This document shows, in pieces, positions 7,899-14,069 of a stretch of 26,610 nucleotides of DNA. This stretch comes from an uncultured bacterium (GTDB taxonomy: Bacteria > Cyanobacteriota > Vampirovibrionia > Gastranaerophilales > Gastranaerophilaceae): contig CALAWF010000003.1 in the NCBI GenBank assembly GCA_937894665.1, forward strand, positions 1 to 26,610. The letters are read 5' to 3'. A program made the position numbers and the translations under genes. The first letter of the stretch is position 1, and each line of letters opens with the position of its first letter. The notes under the pieces are model-generated. The model was not told where the DNA came from and did no database searches. It saw only the letters and a program-made list of their open reading frames with translations.

Positions 7899-8204
7899 TT
7901 ATGCAATCTCTAGTTCATATCCTAGTTCTTGAAATATTTTCACTACTGTAGAAAACTTTGGCTCTTTTTCATTTTTAAAAATACTATATAAATGAGTTCG
8001 AGAAATACCTGCTTTTTGAGCAAATCCTGCAACAGTATCCTTAGCCTTGATAACAATTTCCAATGCTCGACAGAAAGAATTAAAATCTCCATCTTCTAAA
8101 TAATCTTTTAAATTCGCATTCAAATATAGTTTAATATCTTCATCGGATTTTAAATCTTTAATAATATAACTTTCTAAGTCTAAAGTATTTTTTAAATCTT
8201 TCAT
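7899..8204 (-). CDS. Antitoxin of HigBA-like module (putative addiction module antidote, HTH)
   Basis: The 101-aa protein matches the antidote family paired with phage-type RelE-like killers. It has an N-terminal toxin-contacting region (ESYIIKDLKSDEDIKLYLNANLKDYLEDGDFNSFCRALEIV) followed by an HTH (AKDTVAGFAQKAGISRTHLYSIFKNEKEPKFSTVVKIFQELGYEL). The ATG at 8204 overlaps the toxin stop as ATGA and has GGAG a short distance upstream inside the toxin's last codons, so translation is coupled. A further in-frame ATG at 8219 exists but lacks an SD. Toxin-first order is typical of HigBA-type systems. The antitoxin is expected to neutralise the toxin and, with it, repress the operon promoter. Confidence 0.88.
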   Translation of the reverse strand: MKDLKNTLDLESYIIKDLKSDEDIKLYLNANLKDYLEDGDFNSFCRALEIVIKAKDTVAGFAQKAGISRTHLYSIFKNEKEPKFSTVVKIFQELGYELEIA

Positions 8205-8524
8205 TGCAAATTTCTCCATTCTTGAAGTAACTTTCTTGCTTTTTCTATATCCTTCGATTGAGTTGATTTATTCCCACCATTTATTAGTAATACTATAATT
8301 TCATCTATTTCAGTATAATAAATTCGATAACCCGCACCAAATTTTAATCTTAATTCAGAAATTTCAGAATCAATTTTCTTGTAATCACCAAAGTTATTTT
8401 CAAGCAATCTGGTTAATCTACTTTGTATTCGTGCTTTTGTAACTTTGTCCAACGAATTCATCCATTCAATAAATGGAGTTTTATTATTCTCAAAATGGGC
8501 TATTTTAACTATTCGTTGTTTCAT
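8201..8524 (-). CDS. Toxin of HigBA-like module (RelE/ParE-superfamily addiction module killer)
   Basis: The 107-aa protein begins MKQRIVKIAHFENNKTPFIEWMNSL. It carries the family core ELRLKFGAGYRIYY and the C-terminal LLINGGNKSTQSKDIEKARKLL, a close fit to the RelE-like phage killer family, whose characterised relatives cleave mRNA on the ribosome. The frame extends upstream to a GTG at 8551, but those codons lie in the promoter (TTGACA 8559-8554, TACACT 8536-8531). The -10 places transcription start on the A of ATG 8524, so the message is probably leaderless. The antitoxin follows with a 4-bp overlap. The cassette is bracketed by identical 33-bp terminator repeats. Confidence 0.9.
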   Translation of the reverse strand: MKQRIVKIAHFENNKTPFIEWMNSLDKVTKARIQSRLTRLLENNFGDYKKIDSEISELRLKFGAGYRIYYTEIDEIIVLLINGGNKSTQSKDIEKARKLLQEWRNLQ

Positions 8525-8530
8525 ATTAAT

Positions 8531-8559
8531 AGTGTACTCTATAGCAGACACATTGTCAA
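8531..8559 (-). promoter_or_regulatory. Toxin-antitoxin operon promoter with candidate operator
   Basis: TTGACA (8559-8554), 17-bp spacer and TACACT (8536-8531) form the promoter. The inverted repeat GACA-CAT-TGTC at 8547-8557 overlaps the -35 and is a plausible binding site for the HTH antitoxin. The promoter is read from sequence; operator function is inferred. Confidence 0.6.
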
Positions 8560-8574
8560 GATGATAACAAGCTG

Positions 8575-8607
8575 AAAAGAAACGGTTAAGATTTAACCGT
8601 TTCTTTT
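8575..8607. terminator. Bidirectional terminator, copy 2 of the 33-bp direct repeat
   Basis: Identical to 7852-7884 (stem AAACGGTTAA/TTAACCGTTT). Here it ends the minus-strand uracil-DNA glycosylase transcript, 31 bp past its stop, and stands just upstream of the toxin promoter. Confidence 0.85.
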
Positions 8608-8637
8608 CTTGAATATGATATAAATTTCAATTTGTTA

Positions 8638-9285
8638 TTAGACCATAGCCATTTCCGCAGAGAAAGGGTTGGAGGAGGAACACACCTTGTTATCAGCCAA
8701 TACTTCAGACTTGATAACAGCTAGGTCTTGTTGCATTAATCTTCTTGGAGATCCTTCTTCCATTGAGTGGTTTCTCAACAAATATGATGGGTGGAAAATA
8801 GCCATTGCTTTATAAACTTTTCCATTAACAGTAACTTCAAACCATTGACCACGAACTTTTGAAATTTGAACTTTTTTATCTTTCCAGAATGACTTTAATG
8901 CTGTTGCACCACAGAAAATAATTGCTTGCGGATTCATAATATCAATTTGTGCATTTAAAAATCTTTCACACATAGCTTTTTCAACATCAGTTGGAACTCT
9001 ATTTTCCGGAGGTCTGCATTTTACAGTATTAATAATATACAAATCATCTTGTCTTGAAATTCCTGCTTCTTCCAAAAATTTATTCAAAAGCTGTCCAGCT
9101 CTACCAACAAATGGTTTACCTGTTTCATCTTCATTTTCTCCTGGAGCTTCCCCGATTAAAACAATCTTTGCAGTTTCAGGATTTCCATCTGCAAAAACCA
9201 CATTATGACGGGTTTTTGACAAGATACAATCAGTACAACTTTCGCATTTTGCCTGTAAAATATCTAAACAGCCTTTCTTAATCAT
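8638..9285 (-). CDS. Family 4 uracil-DNA glycosylase (4Fe-4S)
   Basis: It removes uracil from DNA in base-excision repair. The 215-aa protein shows the family-4 signature: Cys14 and Cys17 (KCESC), Cys90 (KCRPP) and Cys106 as likely 4Fe-4S ligands, the active-site loop GEAPGENEDETGKPFVGRAG (45-64), INTVKCRPPENR, and HPSYLLRN with His165. These differ from family 1 Ung, and related family-5 enzymes differ in the active-site loop. Start is ATG 9285 with SD AGGAGAGAG. It is last of three same-strand genes (panE-like, agcS, udg; gaps 41 and 37 bp), which may form an operon ending at 8575-8607. Confidence 0.93.
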   Translation of the reverse strand: MIKKGCLDILQAKCESCTDCILSKTRHNVVFADGNPETAKIVLIGEAPGENEDETGKPFVGRAGQLLNKFLEEAGISRQDDLYIINTVKCRPPENRVPTDVEKAMCERFLNAQIDIMNPQAIIFCGATALKSFWKDKKVQISKVRGQWFEVTVNGKVYKAMAIFHPSYLLRNHSMEEGSPRRLMQQDLAVIKSEVLADNKVCSSSNPFSAEMAMV

Positions 9286-9322
9286 CTATTACTCTCTCCT
9301 CATAGTTAATTTATTTTCATCT

Positions 9323-10774
9323 TTATTTTAGATTTTTGAAATATCCGATATTGTATCGTCTGCAATATCTTTTCAATTCTTTGATTATTATATCAGATAA
9401 TAAAAATACTGCAATCAAATTTGGAACAGCCAAGAATAATGTAAACGCATCAGACAAATTCACTACACTTTTCAAATTCATAGCAGAACCAATCACGATA
9501 AATAAACAATATATTACTTGGAAAGTTCTTGTTGTAGCCTTTGATTCTCCGAACAAGAAATTCCAACTTTTTGTTCCATAATACGAACCGCAAAGCATTG
9601 TTGAAAGAACAAAACAAGCAGCCATAAATGTTAATAAAATAGGGAAGAACGGACAAACAGTAGCAAAAGCTCTTGAAGTTAATTCAATCCCTTCAATTCC
9701 TGTTGCATTCAAATATGAACCGGTAACAACAATAATAAAAGCAGTTGCCGCACCAACTATAACCGTATCAACAAACGGTTGAAGCATAGCAATAAAAGCC
9801 TGAGCTACAGGTTTACTTGTTTTTACCGCAGAAAAAGCAATTGGAGCAGTACCCAAACCAGCTTCGTTTGCAAACATTGCTCGTCTAAATCCCCAAAGCA
9901 AACATCCCCAAACACCACCGGAAACAATGGCTTGAGGTTGAAATGATTCTCTTAAAATTAGTGAAACGGTATGTGGAATATGATTAAAATTCAACAAGCA
10001 AATTATAAAAGCAGAAAATACATACAAGCTGCACATCACAGGAGTAACTTTTGAAGTAAATTTTCCAATAGCTTTAATTCCGCCAATAACCGTAACATAC
10101 GTAATTATTGCAACAATTAAACCAAATACCCAACGTTGCCCAGCAAACAAGCCAGTTACATTTGTAATTTGAGTAGTAATTGCATTTATCTGGAACAAAT
10201 TCCATCCGCCAATCATTGCAAATACACAACAAACTGCATAAATCTTTGCAAGATATGGAGTATATGGTTTTATCCAAGGGGCTCTAAGTCCATTAATAAT
10301 ATAATACATAGGGCCACCGGAAGATGAACCATCTTTATTAATTTGTCTAAATTTCAAACCTAAAAGAACTTCTGCAAACTTTAAAGCCATTGAGAAAATT
10401 CCAGCAATCATCATCCAAAAAATAACCCCCGGACCGCCTACAGAAACAGCTAACGCCGAACCAACAACATTACCCATGCCGGCAGAAGCTGAAATTGTCG
10501 CAGTTAGAGCCTGAAAAGATGAGACCTCACCGTGCTTTTTACGTTTTATTGTATCTTCATGTTTATATTTTTTTGTAATCAAATCTACTGCATGCTTAAA
10601 ACCCCAGAACCCAATAAAACGAGTTCTAAAAGTAAAATAAAACGCCGCAATCATTAATAAAAGTATTAAAAATTCCACACGTACACCATGAATCGTTACG
10701 TGAGAAAAAATTATTCCTGAAATTTTATTCGCCACAGGCGATAAAATACTATCAATCTGGCTATCTAAATTCAT
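9323..10774 (-). CDS. Sodium:alanine (amino acid) symporter, AGCS family
   Basis: A 483-aa polytopic inner-membrane protein of the alanine/glycine:cation symporter family, importing small neutral amino acids with Na+. Family features seen: FRTRFIGFWGFKHAVDLI, SSFQALTATISASAGMGNVVGSALAVSVGGPGVIFWM near the N-terminus, GGPMYYIINGL, VCCVFAMIGGWN, and NEAGLGTAPIAFSAVKT around residue 300, all hallmarks of AGCS carriers. Length is typical. The start ATG at 10774 lies 41 bp after the panE-like stop. Alanine uptake would fit with D-Ala-D-Ala ligase encoded further on, but that link is inference. Confidence 0.94.
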   Translation of the reverse strand: MNLDSQIDSILSPVANKISGIIFSHVTIHGVRVEFLILLLMIAAFYFTFRTRFIGFWGFKHAVDLITKKYKHEDTIKRKKHGEVSSFQALTATISASAGMGNVVGSALAVSVGGPGVIFWMMIAGIFSMALKFAEVLLGLKFRQINKDGSSSGGPMYYIINGLRAPWIKPYTPYLAKIYAVCCVFAMIGGWNLFQINAITTQITNVTGLFAGQRWVFGLIVAIITYVTVIGGIKAIGKFTSKVTPVMCSLYVFSAFIICLLNFNHIPHTVSLILRESFQPQAIVSGGVWGCLLWGFRRAMFANEAGLGTAPIAFSAVKTSKPVAQAFIAMLQPFVDTVIVGAATAFIIVVTGSYLNATGIEGIELTSRAFATVCPFFPILLTFMAACFVLSTMLCGSYYGTKSWNFLFGESKATTRTFQVIYCLFIVIGSAMNLKSVVNLSDAFTLFLAVPNLIAVFLLSDIIIKELKRYCRRYNIGYFKNLK

Positions 10775-10815
10775 AATTCCACTATATAATAAACAAGGTA
10801 TGAAGTAAAATCACC

Positions 10816-11739
10816 CTATCTTGAAACATCATAAATAATTTCCAACATATCTTTCATAACCTGATTATAAGGGGTTGGGATACCGTGTTTTTTACCTAGT
10901 TCAATCATTGTTCCGGCAAACATTTCTACTTCTGTTTTTCTCCCTGCTTCTACATCTTGGAGCATTGAAGTTTTACCTTCTGGAATCATTTTATAAAAAG
11001 TTTTGATAGCTTCATCAATCATTAAATCTGTATTTTTAACACCTTCAGCTTTTGCAATTTGTTGAACTTCGTGCATAATTTTTTTCAACATAGTTTGAAA
11101 TTTTTCACTATTTTGCATTTGCCCGAAAGTTAAACGTAAAATTGCAGAAGATTGATTAGAACTTACATTTAGCATATATTTTAGCCAATATGCGTGCAAC
11201 ATATCATCCGGAGTTTTATATGCAATTCCAACCTTGTCAAAATAATTTTTAACTAATTCAACATCACTAATATCAGTTTTGTTTTCATCCTTAACACCAA
11301 AAACTATATCGCCAATTCCATCGTGGGTAATATTATTTCCATCTCGCATCGCACTATGCCCGATAAAATATGAAATTGGAATATGTTTCCAGCCATATTT
11401 TTTTGCGATAATTTCTTCTGAAGATACACCATTAAGCAAAGATAAAATAATAGTATCTTCTTTTACAAAATTTTCGATATTTTTTATGACATCATTCAAT
11501 CCATCAAACTTCGTTGCAATGATGATTAAATCTGCTTTATAATCATTTGCACTTGGCAAAATATAATTAAATTTTAAGGGTTTTCCATTAAAAATTTTTG
11601 GGGATTTTTTGTATTTTTCAAGTCTTTTTTCATCAACTAAAACTCTCAAAGAATTACAATCAAATTCATTTATTTTATTGGCATAAATTGAGCCTACTGC
11701 CCCAATTCCACAAATCAAACATTTTTTAATTTCATTCAT
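10816..11739 (-). CDS. Ketopantoate reductase family protein (2-dehydropantoate 2-reductase)
   Basis: The family reduces ketopantoate to pantoate with NADPH in pantothenate/CoA synthesis. The 307-aa length fits. The N-terminal Rossmann motif is GIGAVG (11-16). The C-terminal helical domain has YWLKYMLNVSSNQSSAIL with Lys187 and Asn191 in the positions of the catalytic Lys and the conserved Asn, and a late GRKTEVEMFAGTMIELGKKHGIPTPYNQVM. That last block (TE-x5-G...G-x-PTPxN) is characteristic. ApbA/PanE paralogues of unknown substrate are common, so panE itself is not certain. No SD is visible; TAAAAT (11754-11749) lies nine bases before the ATG. It probably heads the run with agcS and udg. 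Confidence 0.85.
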   Translation of the reverse strand: MNEIKKCLICGIGAVGSIYANKINEFDCNSLRVLVDEKRLEKYKKSPKIFNGKPLKFNYILPSANDYKADLIIIATKFDGLNDVIKNIENFVKEDTIILSLLNGVSSEEIIAKKYGWKHIPISYFIGHSAMRDGNNITHDGIGDIVFGVKDENKTDISDVELVKNYFDKVGIAYKTPDDMLHAYWLKYMLNVSSNQSSAILRLTFGQMQNSEKFQTMLKKIMHEVQQIAKAEGVKNTDLMIDEAIKTFYKMIPEGKTSMLQDVEAGRKTEVEMFAGTMIELGKKHGIPTPYNQVMKDMLEIIYDVSR

Positions 11740-11845
11740 AACAAAGTAATTTTATCATATTATTTTTTCAATATTAAAAAATTTTACATTATCTTAATTT
11801 TAAAGCAATTTACGCTAAAAAAAATACTTTATATAAATACGTAGA

Positions 11846-11880
11846 AGTGTAGTAAAAATTAGTGTGGTCAATTAGTGGGA
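11846..11880 (+). promoter_or_regulatory. Leader with AGTGTAGT...ATTAGTGG motif before the HD-domain gene
   Basis: AGTGTAGT (11846-11853), four bases, ATTAGTGTGG, then a near-repeat ATTAGTGGGA (11871-11880). The AATTAGTG unit occurs twice, 13 bp apart. A TATATA/TATAAA lies at 11830-11837. The blocks match those at 2632-2653. Confidence 0.35.
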
Positions 11881-12648
11881 ATGGAAATTTTCAACCCTAG
11901 TCGGTTTGCTGTCGGCTTAACCCAAAGGGTACAATTCAATAATTTTGGAAGTAAAATTCACTTTGGTCAGTCTTTAGAACAAGACACTTTCCAAAGCTCT
12001 TCTCCTACGCAATTAGTTAACGAGGTAGTCATCAAAAAAATGATTACTCAGAACCCAGAATTAAAAAGACTTTTAAACGAAAATAATATTCCAATTCGTT
12101 TAAATATGCAAGAATTACAAGAATTGATGGATGGTCATTGCAAAACCACACAAGAATTTGCAGGAATGATTGCTAAAAACTTACCACAAGCACTAAGGCA
12201 ACAAGTAAATCTCAAAGATCTAAAAGATGCTGCAATTTTACACGATTTCGGAAAAGTTTTAATTCCTCCGGAAATTCTGAACAAGCACGGCAAACTTACA
12301 GAAGAAGAACACAAAATTATGGATTTACATTCCATAATCGGATACGAAATGCTTAAAAATTCAGGAGTAAATGATGAAGTTTTGAAACTTGTAAAATTTC
12401 ACCATAACAATTTTGAAGAAAAAGGGGCAAAACGAGATTACATCCCAGATATAAATTTGCAAATTTTGAATATTGCGGATAAATATTCTGCGTTGACAGA
12501 AAAAAGAGTTTATAAAGATGCTCTATCACCAAAACAAGCATTAACTATTATTTATTCAGATGTACAGAAAGGCGATGTGCATCCATTCTTGTTCCAAGCA
12601 CTAGTCAAAGCAGTTACCCCGCCACAATCCGCCAAAATATATAATTAA
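11875..12648 (+). CDS. HD-GYP-derived HD-domain protein with degenerate GYP motif
   Basis: The 257-aa protein carries an HD metal-dependent phosphohydrolase domain from about 95 to 250. It shows HD at 123-124 (ILHDFGKVLIPPEILNKHGKL), His152 (MDLHSIIGYEML), HH at 176-177, and Asp202 in ILNIADKYSALTEKRVYKDALS. These blocks align with HD-GYP c-di-GMP phosphodiesterases in order and spacing, but the HHExxDGxGYP stretch is replaced by HHNNFEEKGAKRDYIPD, so c-di-GMP hydrolysis is doubtful. The N-terminal 50 residues (RVQFNNFGSKIHFGQS) look unstructured. No receiver or sensor domain is present. Start is GTG 11875 or ATG 11881. No terminator follows directly; the first is at 12976. Confidence 0.85.
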   Translation: MGMEIFNPSRFAVGLTQRVQFNNFGSKIHFGQSLEQDTFQSSSPTQLVNEVVIKKMITQNPELKRLLNENNIPIRLNMQELQELMDGHCKTTQEFAGMIAKNLPQALRQQVNLKDLKDAAILHDFGKVLIPPEILNKHGKLTEEEHKIMDLHSIIGYEMLKNSGVNDEVLKLVKFHHNNFEEKGAKRDYIPDINLQILNIADKYSALTEKRVYKDALSPKQALTIIYSDVQKGDVHPFLFQALVKAVTPPQSAKIYN

Positions 12649-13002
12649 ATGAGTTCTAGAAATAAACGGTCTTAGATTATTGGCAAATCAGCTAGCTCAA
12701 CGCATTAGATTGAGATATTAAATAATATAACGAACTTATTTCCTTTTGCCTTATTTTAACTATGTAAAGTTTTGTTACACAATATATAACAATTATAGCA
12801 ATTTTTCATAATGAAAATTGTTTATATAAATGTAAGGGATATTTAAAGAAAAAGAAAATCGGGGAATACAAAACAAAGTCTTAAAAAAAGACAAACTAAT
12901 TTTAAAAATTTTGGGAAATAAATTTAGGGGAAAATAAAAATCGAATCATCCATCATAATCAATCATTCTTTCTTGGGTGCTGAATATATTTCAGTGCCTT
13001 TT
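12649..13002 (+). other. Gene-free stretch, possible sRNA or long 3' UTR
   Basis: This 354-bp interval has no credible ORF. It contains a hairpin at about 12799-12820 (CAATTTTTCAT/ATGAAAATTG), a small GTCTT/AAGAC stem near 12880-12894, AT-rich promoter-like runs, and a strong plus-strand terminator at its end (12976-13004). The structure fits either a long 3' UTR of the HD gene or an independent small RNA. No known RNA family was recognised. Confidence 0.35.
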
Positions 13003-13004
13003 TT
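12976..13004 (+). terminator. Intrinsic terminator (plus strand)
   Basis: GGTGCTGAA (12976-12984) pairs with TTCAGTGCC (12990-12998), two G-U pairs, loop TATAT, followed by T6. The T-run overlaps the stop codon of the convergent HTH gene (13005-13003). There is no U-tract on the minus side. Confidence 0.8.
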
Positions 13005-13218
13005 ATTTATTAATATCAACAAAATCCAATTTGTAATCCAAAATTTGAGCAATATATTCAGCTTCCTTTAACGATAGAGATTCCCTGTTCAACTTTCCTA
13101 AAAGACTGTTATATGAGTAATTTTCACCAGTCATTTCGCTCAATTTTATTGCAAGATTTTTGAGCGTCATTCCTCGAGAAATTGCAAGCATTTTAATTTT
13201 TGCTTTAATAGTGTTCAT
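13003..13218 (-). CDS. Small HTH (Cro/CI-like) regulator divergent from pilin paralogue 2
   Basis: The 71-aa protein is a single helix-turn-helix unit: IKMLAISRGMTLKNLAIKLSEMTGENYSYNSLLGKLNRESLSLKEAEYIAQILDYKLDFV. The longer loop between helices 2 and 3 (MTGENYS) sets it apart from the XRE protein at 7631, so the two are not close paralogues. It resembles small phage-type HTH proteins common in gut bacteria. It is divergent from pilin paralogue 2 across an intergenic region that holds a perfect 13-bp inverted repeat, so it is the obvious candidate to bind there. TATAAT at 13233-13228 sits nine bases before the ATG and no SD is seen. Confidence 0.8.
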   Translation of the reverse strand: MNTIKAKIKMLAISRGMTLKNLAIKLSEMTGENYSYNSLLGKLNRESLSLKEAEYIAQILDYKLDFVDINK

Positions 13219-13240
13219 AATAGAACAATTATATATTTTA

Positions 13241-13269
13241 TTGACTTTTTATATAAAATTATTTATTAT
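13241..13269 (+). promoter_or_regulatory. Promoter of pilin paralogue 2
   Basis: TTGACT (13241-13246), 17-bp spacer and TATTAT (13264-13269) predict a transcript start near 13276, inside the inverted repeat 13265-13294. A second possible -10, TATAAT at 13289-13294, lies in the right arm of the repeat. Confidence 0.55.
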
Positions 13270-13294
13270 AATATTCGTATTCGAATATTATAAT
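13265..13294. promoter_or_regulatory. Perfect 13-bp inverted repeat, candidate operator
   Basis: ATTATAATATTCG (13265-13277) and CGAATATTATAAT (13282-13294) are exact reverse complements around a TATT spacer. It covers the -10 and predicted start site of the pilin promoter, between divergent pilin and HTH genes. Not followed by a U-tract, so an operator is favoured over a terminator. Confidence 0.6.
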
Positions 13295-13318
13295 CTTAAT
13301 ATGAATATTATTTTGTAT

Positions 13319-14068
13319 ATGGGAGTTAAAAAATTGGATTGTTTAAAATTTTCAAAAGAATTAGGTTTCACACTGGCAGAAGTTCTAATCACACTAGGAA
13401 TTATCGGCATTGTAGCCGCAATGACAATACCAACATTGATACATGAATACAAAATCCAACAATATAGAACTGGTTATTTAAGAACAAGTAGTTTAATTCA
13501 AAATGCACTCAAGCAAACTGCAAATGAATTTGGCTATGATAGTTATGAGGATTTCTTTTATATTTGCGGGAATTTACCCAAGTCTGCCGCAAGTTCATGC
13601 AGAAGTGAAAATGCAGAATTATTTAAACAAATAAACGATGATTTTTTATCAAGGTTTAAAGTTATGCAAAACCTTTCCGGTACACAATTTTATAATATGA
13701 AAGTCAAATTTAAAGATTATTCAGGAAAATATCAGAATTCATACTCGCAATTATATGGTATAACAACATATAACACACCGTATGGTGGTGGGCATATTTT
13801 AATAGATGGTTCACTAATTTCTAGTATTACATTCTTTTATCATGAACCGTCCGATGGATTTTCAATAACATTTGACACAAATGGACCATATAAAGGTCCA
13901 AATCAATATGGGCATGATATTTTCTTATATAATATTGGATATTGGTATAAACTTTGTTCTGAAAAAGCCGGAGGAAGTATATATAACGGTCGTGGCTGTT
14001 ATGATTACGCTAAAAGAGACGTAAATCCTGACAATAAAAATAAAGGCTATTGGAAAAGTTTAAAATAG
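13319..14068 (+). CDS. Type IV pilin-like protein (prepilin N-terminal motif), paralogue 2
   Basis: The prepilin cleavage site is KELG|FTLAEVLITLGIIGIVAAM, with Gly at -1 and Glu at +5. The globular part matches paralogue 1 block by block (HEYKI.QY.TG, LIQNALK.TAN.FGYDSYED, DYSGKY, GHILIDGSLIS, NGPYKGPNQYG, YNGRGCYDYAKRD), with the same four cysteines. The middle (about 85-140) is the most diverged part. The frame is open upstream to 13160, but that covers the promoter and the HTH start. ATG 13319 has no SD; TTG 13334 has GGGAG eight bases before it and may be the true start, giving a leader of 11 residues. Ends one base before the convergent stop of the next gene. Confidence 0.85.
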   Translation: MGVKKLDCLKFSKELGFTLAEVLITLGIIGIVAAMTIPTLIHEYKIQQYRTGYLRTSSLIQNALKQTANEFGYDSYEDFFYICGNLPKSAASSCRSENAELFKQINDDFLSRFKVMQNLSGTQFYNMKVKFKDYSGKYQNSYSQLYGITTYNTPYGGGHILIDGSLISSITFFYHEPSDGFSITFDTNGPYKGPNQYGHDIFLYNIGYWYKLCSEKAGGSIYNGRGCYDYAKRDVNPDNKNKGYWKSLK

Positions 14069-14069
14069 A

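Noticed and set aside
8525..8551. Toxin start at GTG 8551
   Set aside because: The codons lie within the operon promoter; the TACACT box and family length favour ATG 8524.
12690..12725. tRNA-like stretch with AGCTCAACGC and a CTCAA/TTGAG stem
   Set aside because: No acceptor stem, anticodon arm or T-loop could be assembled around it.
12811..12846. 11-codon ORF in the gene-free stretch
   Set aside because: No SD, no known leader-peptide context, and the ATG is part of a hairpin arm.
13160..13318. Longer N-terminus for pilin 2 starting at 13160
   Set aside because: It overlaps the HTH gene's start, the promoter and the inverted repeat, and its sequence is an AT-driven hydrophobic run.
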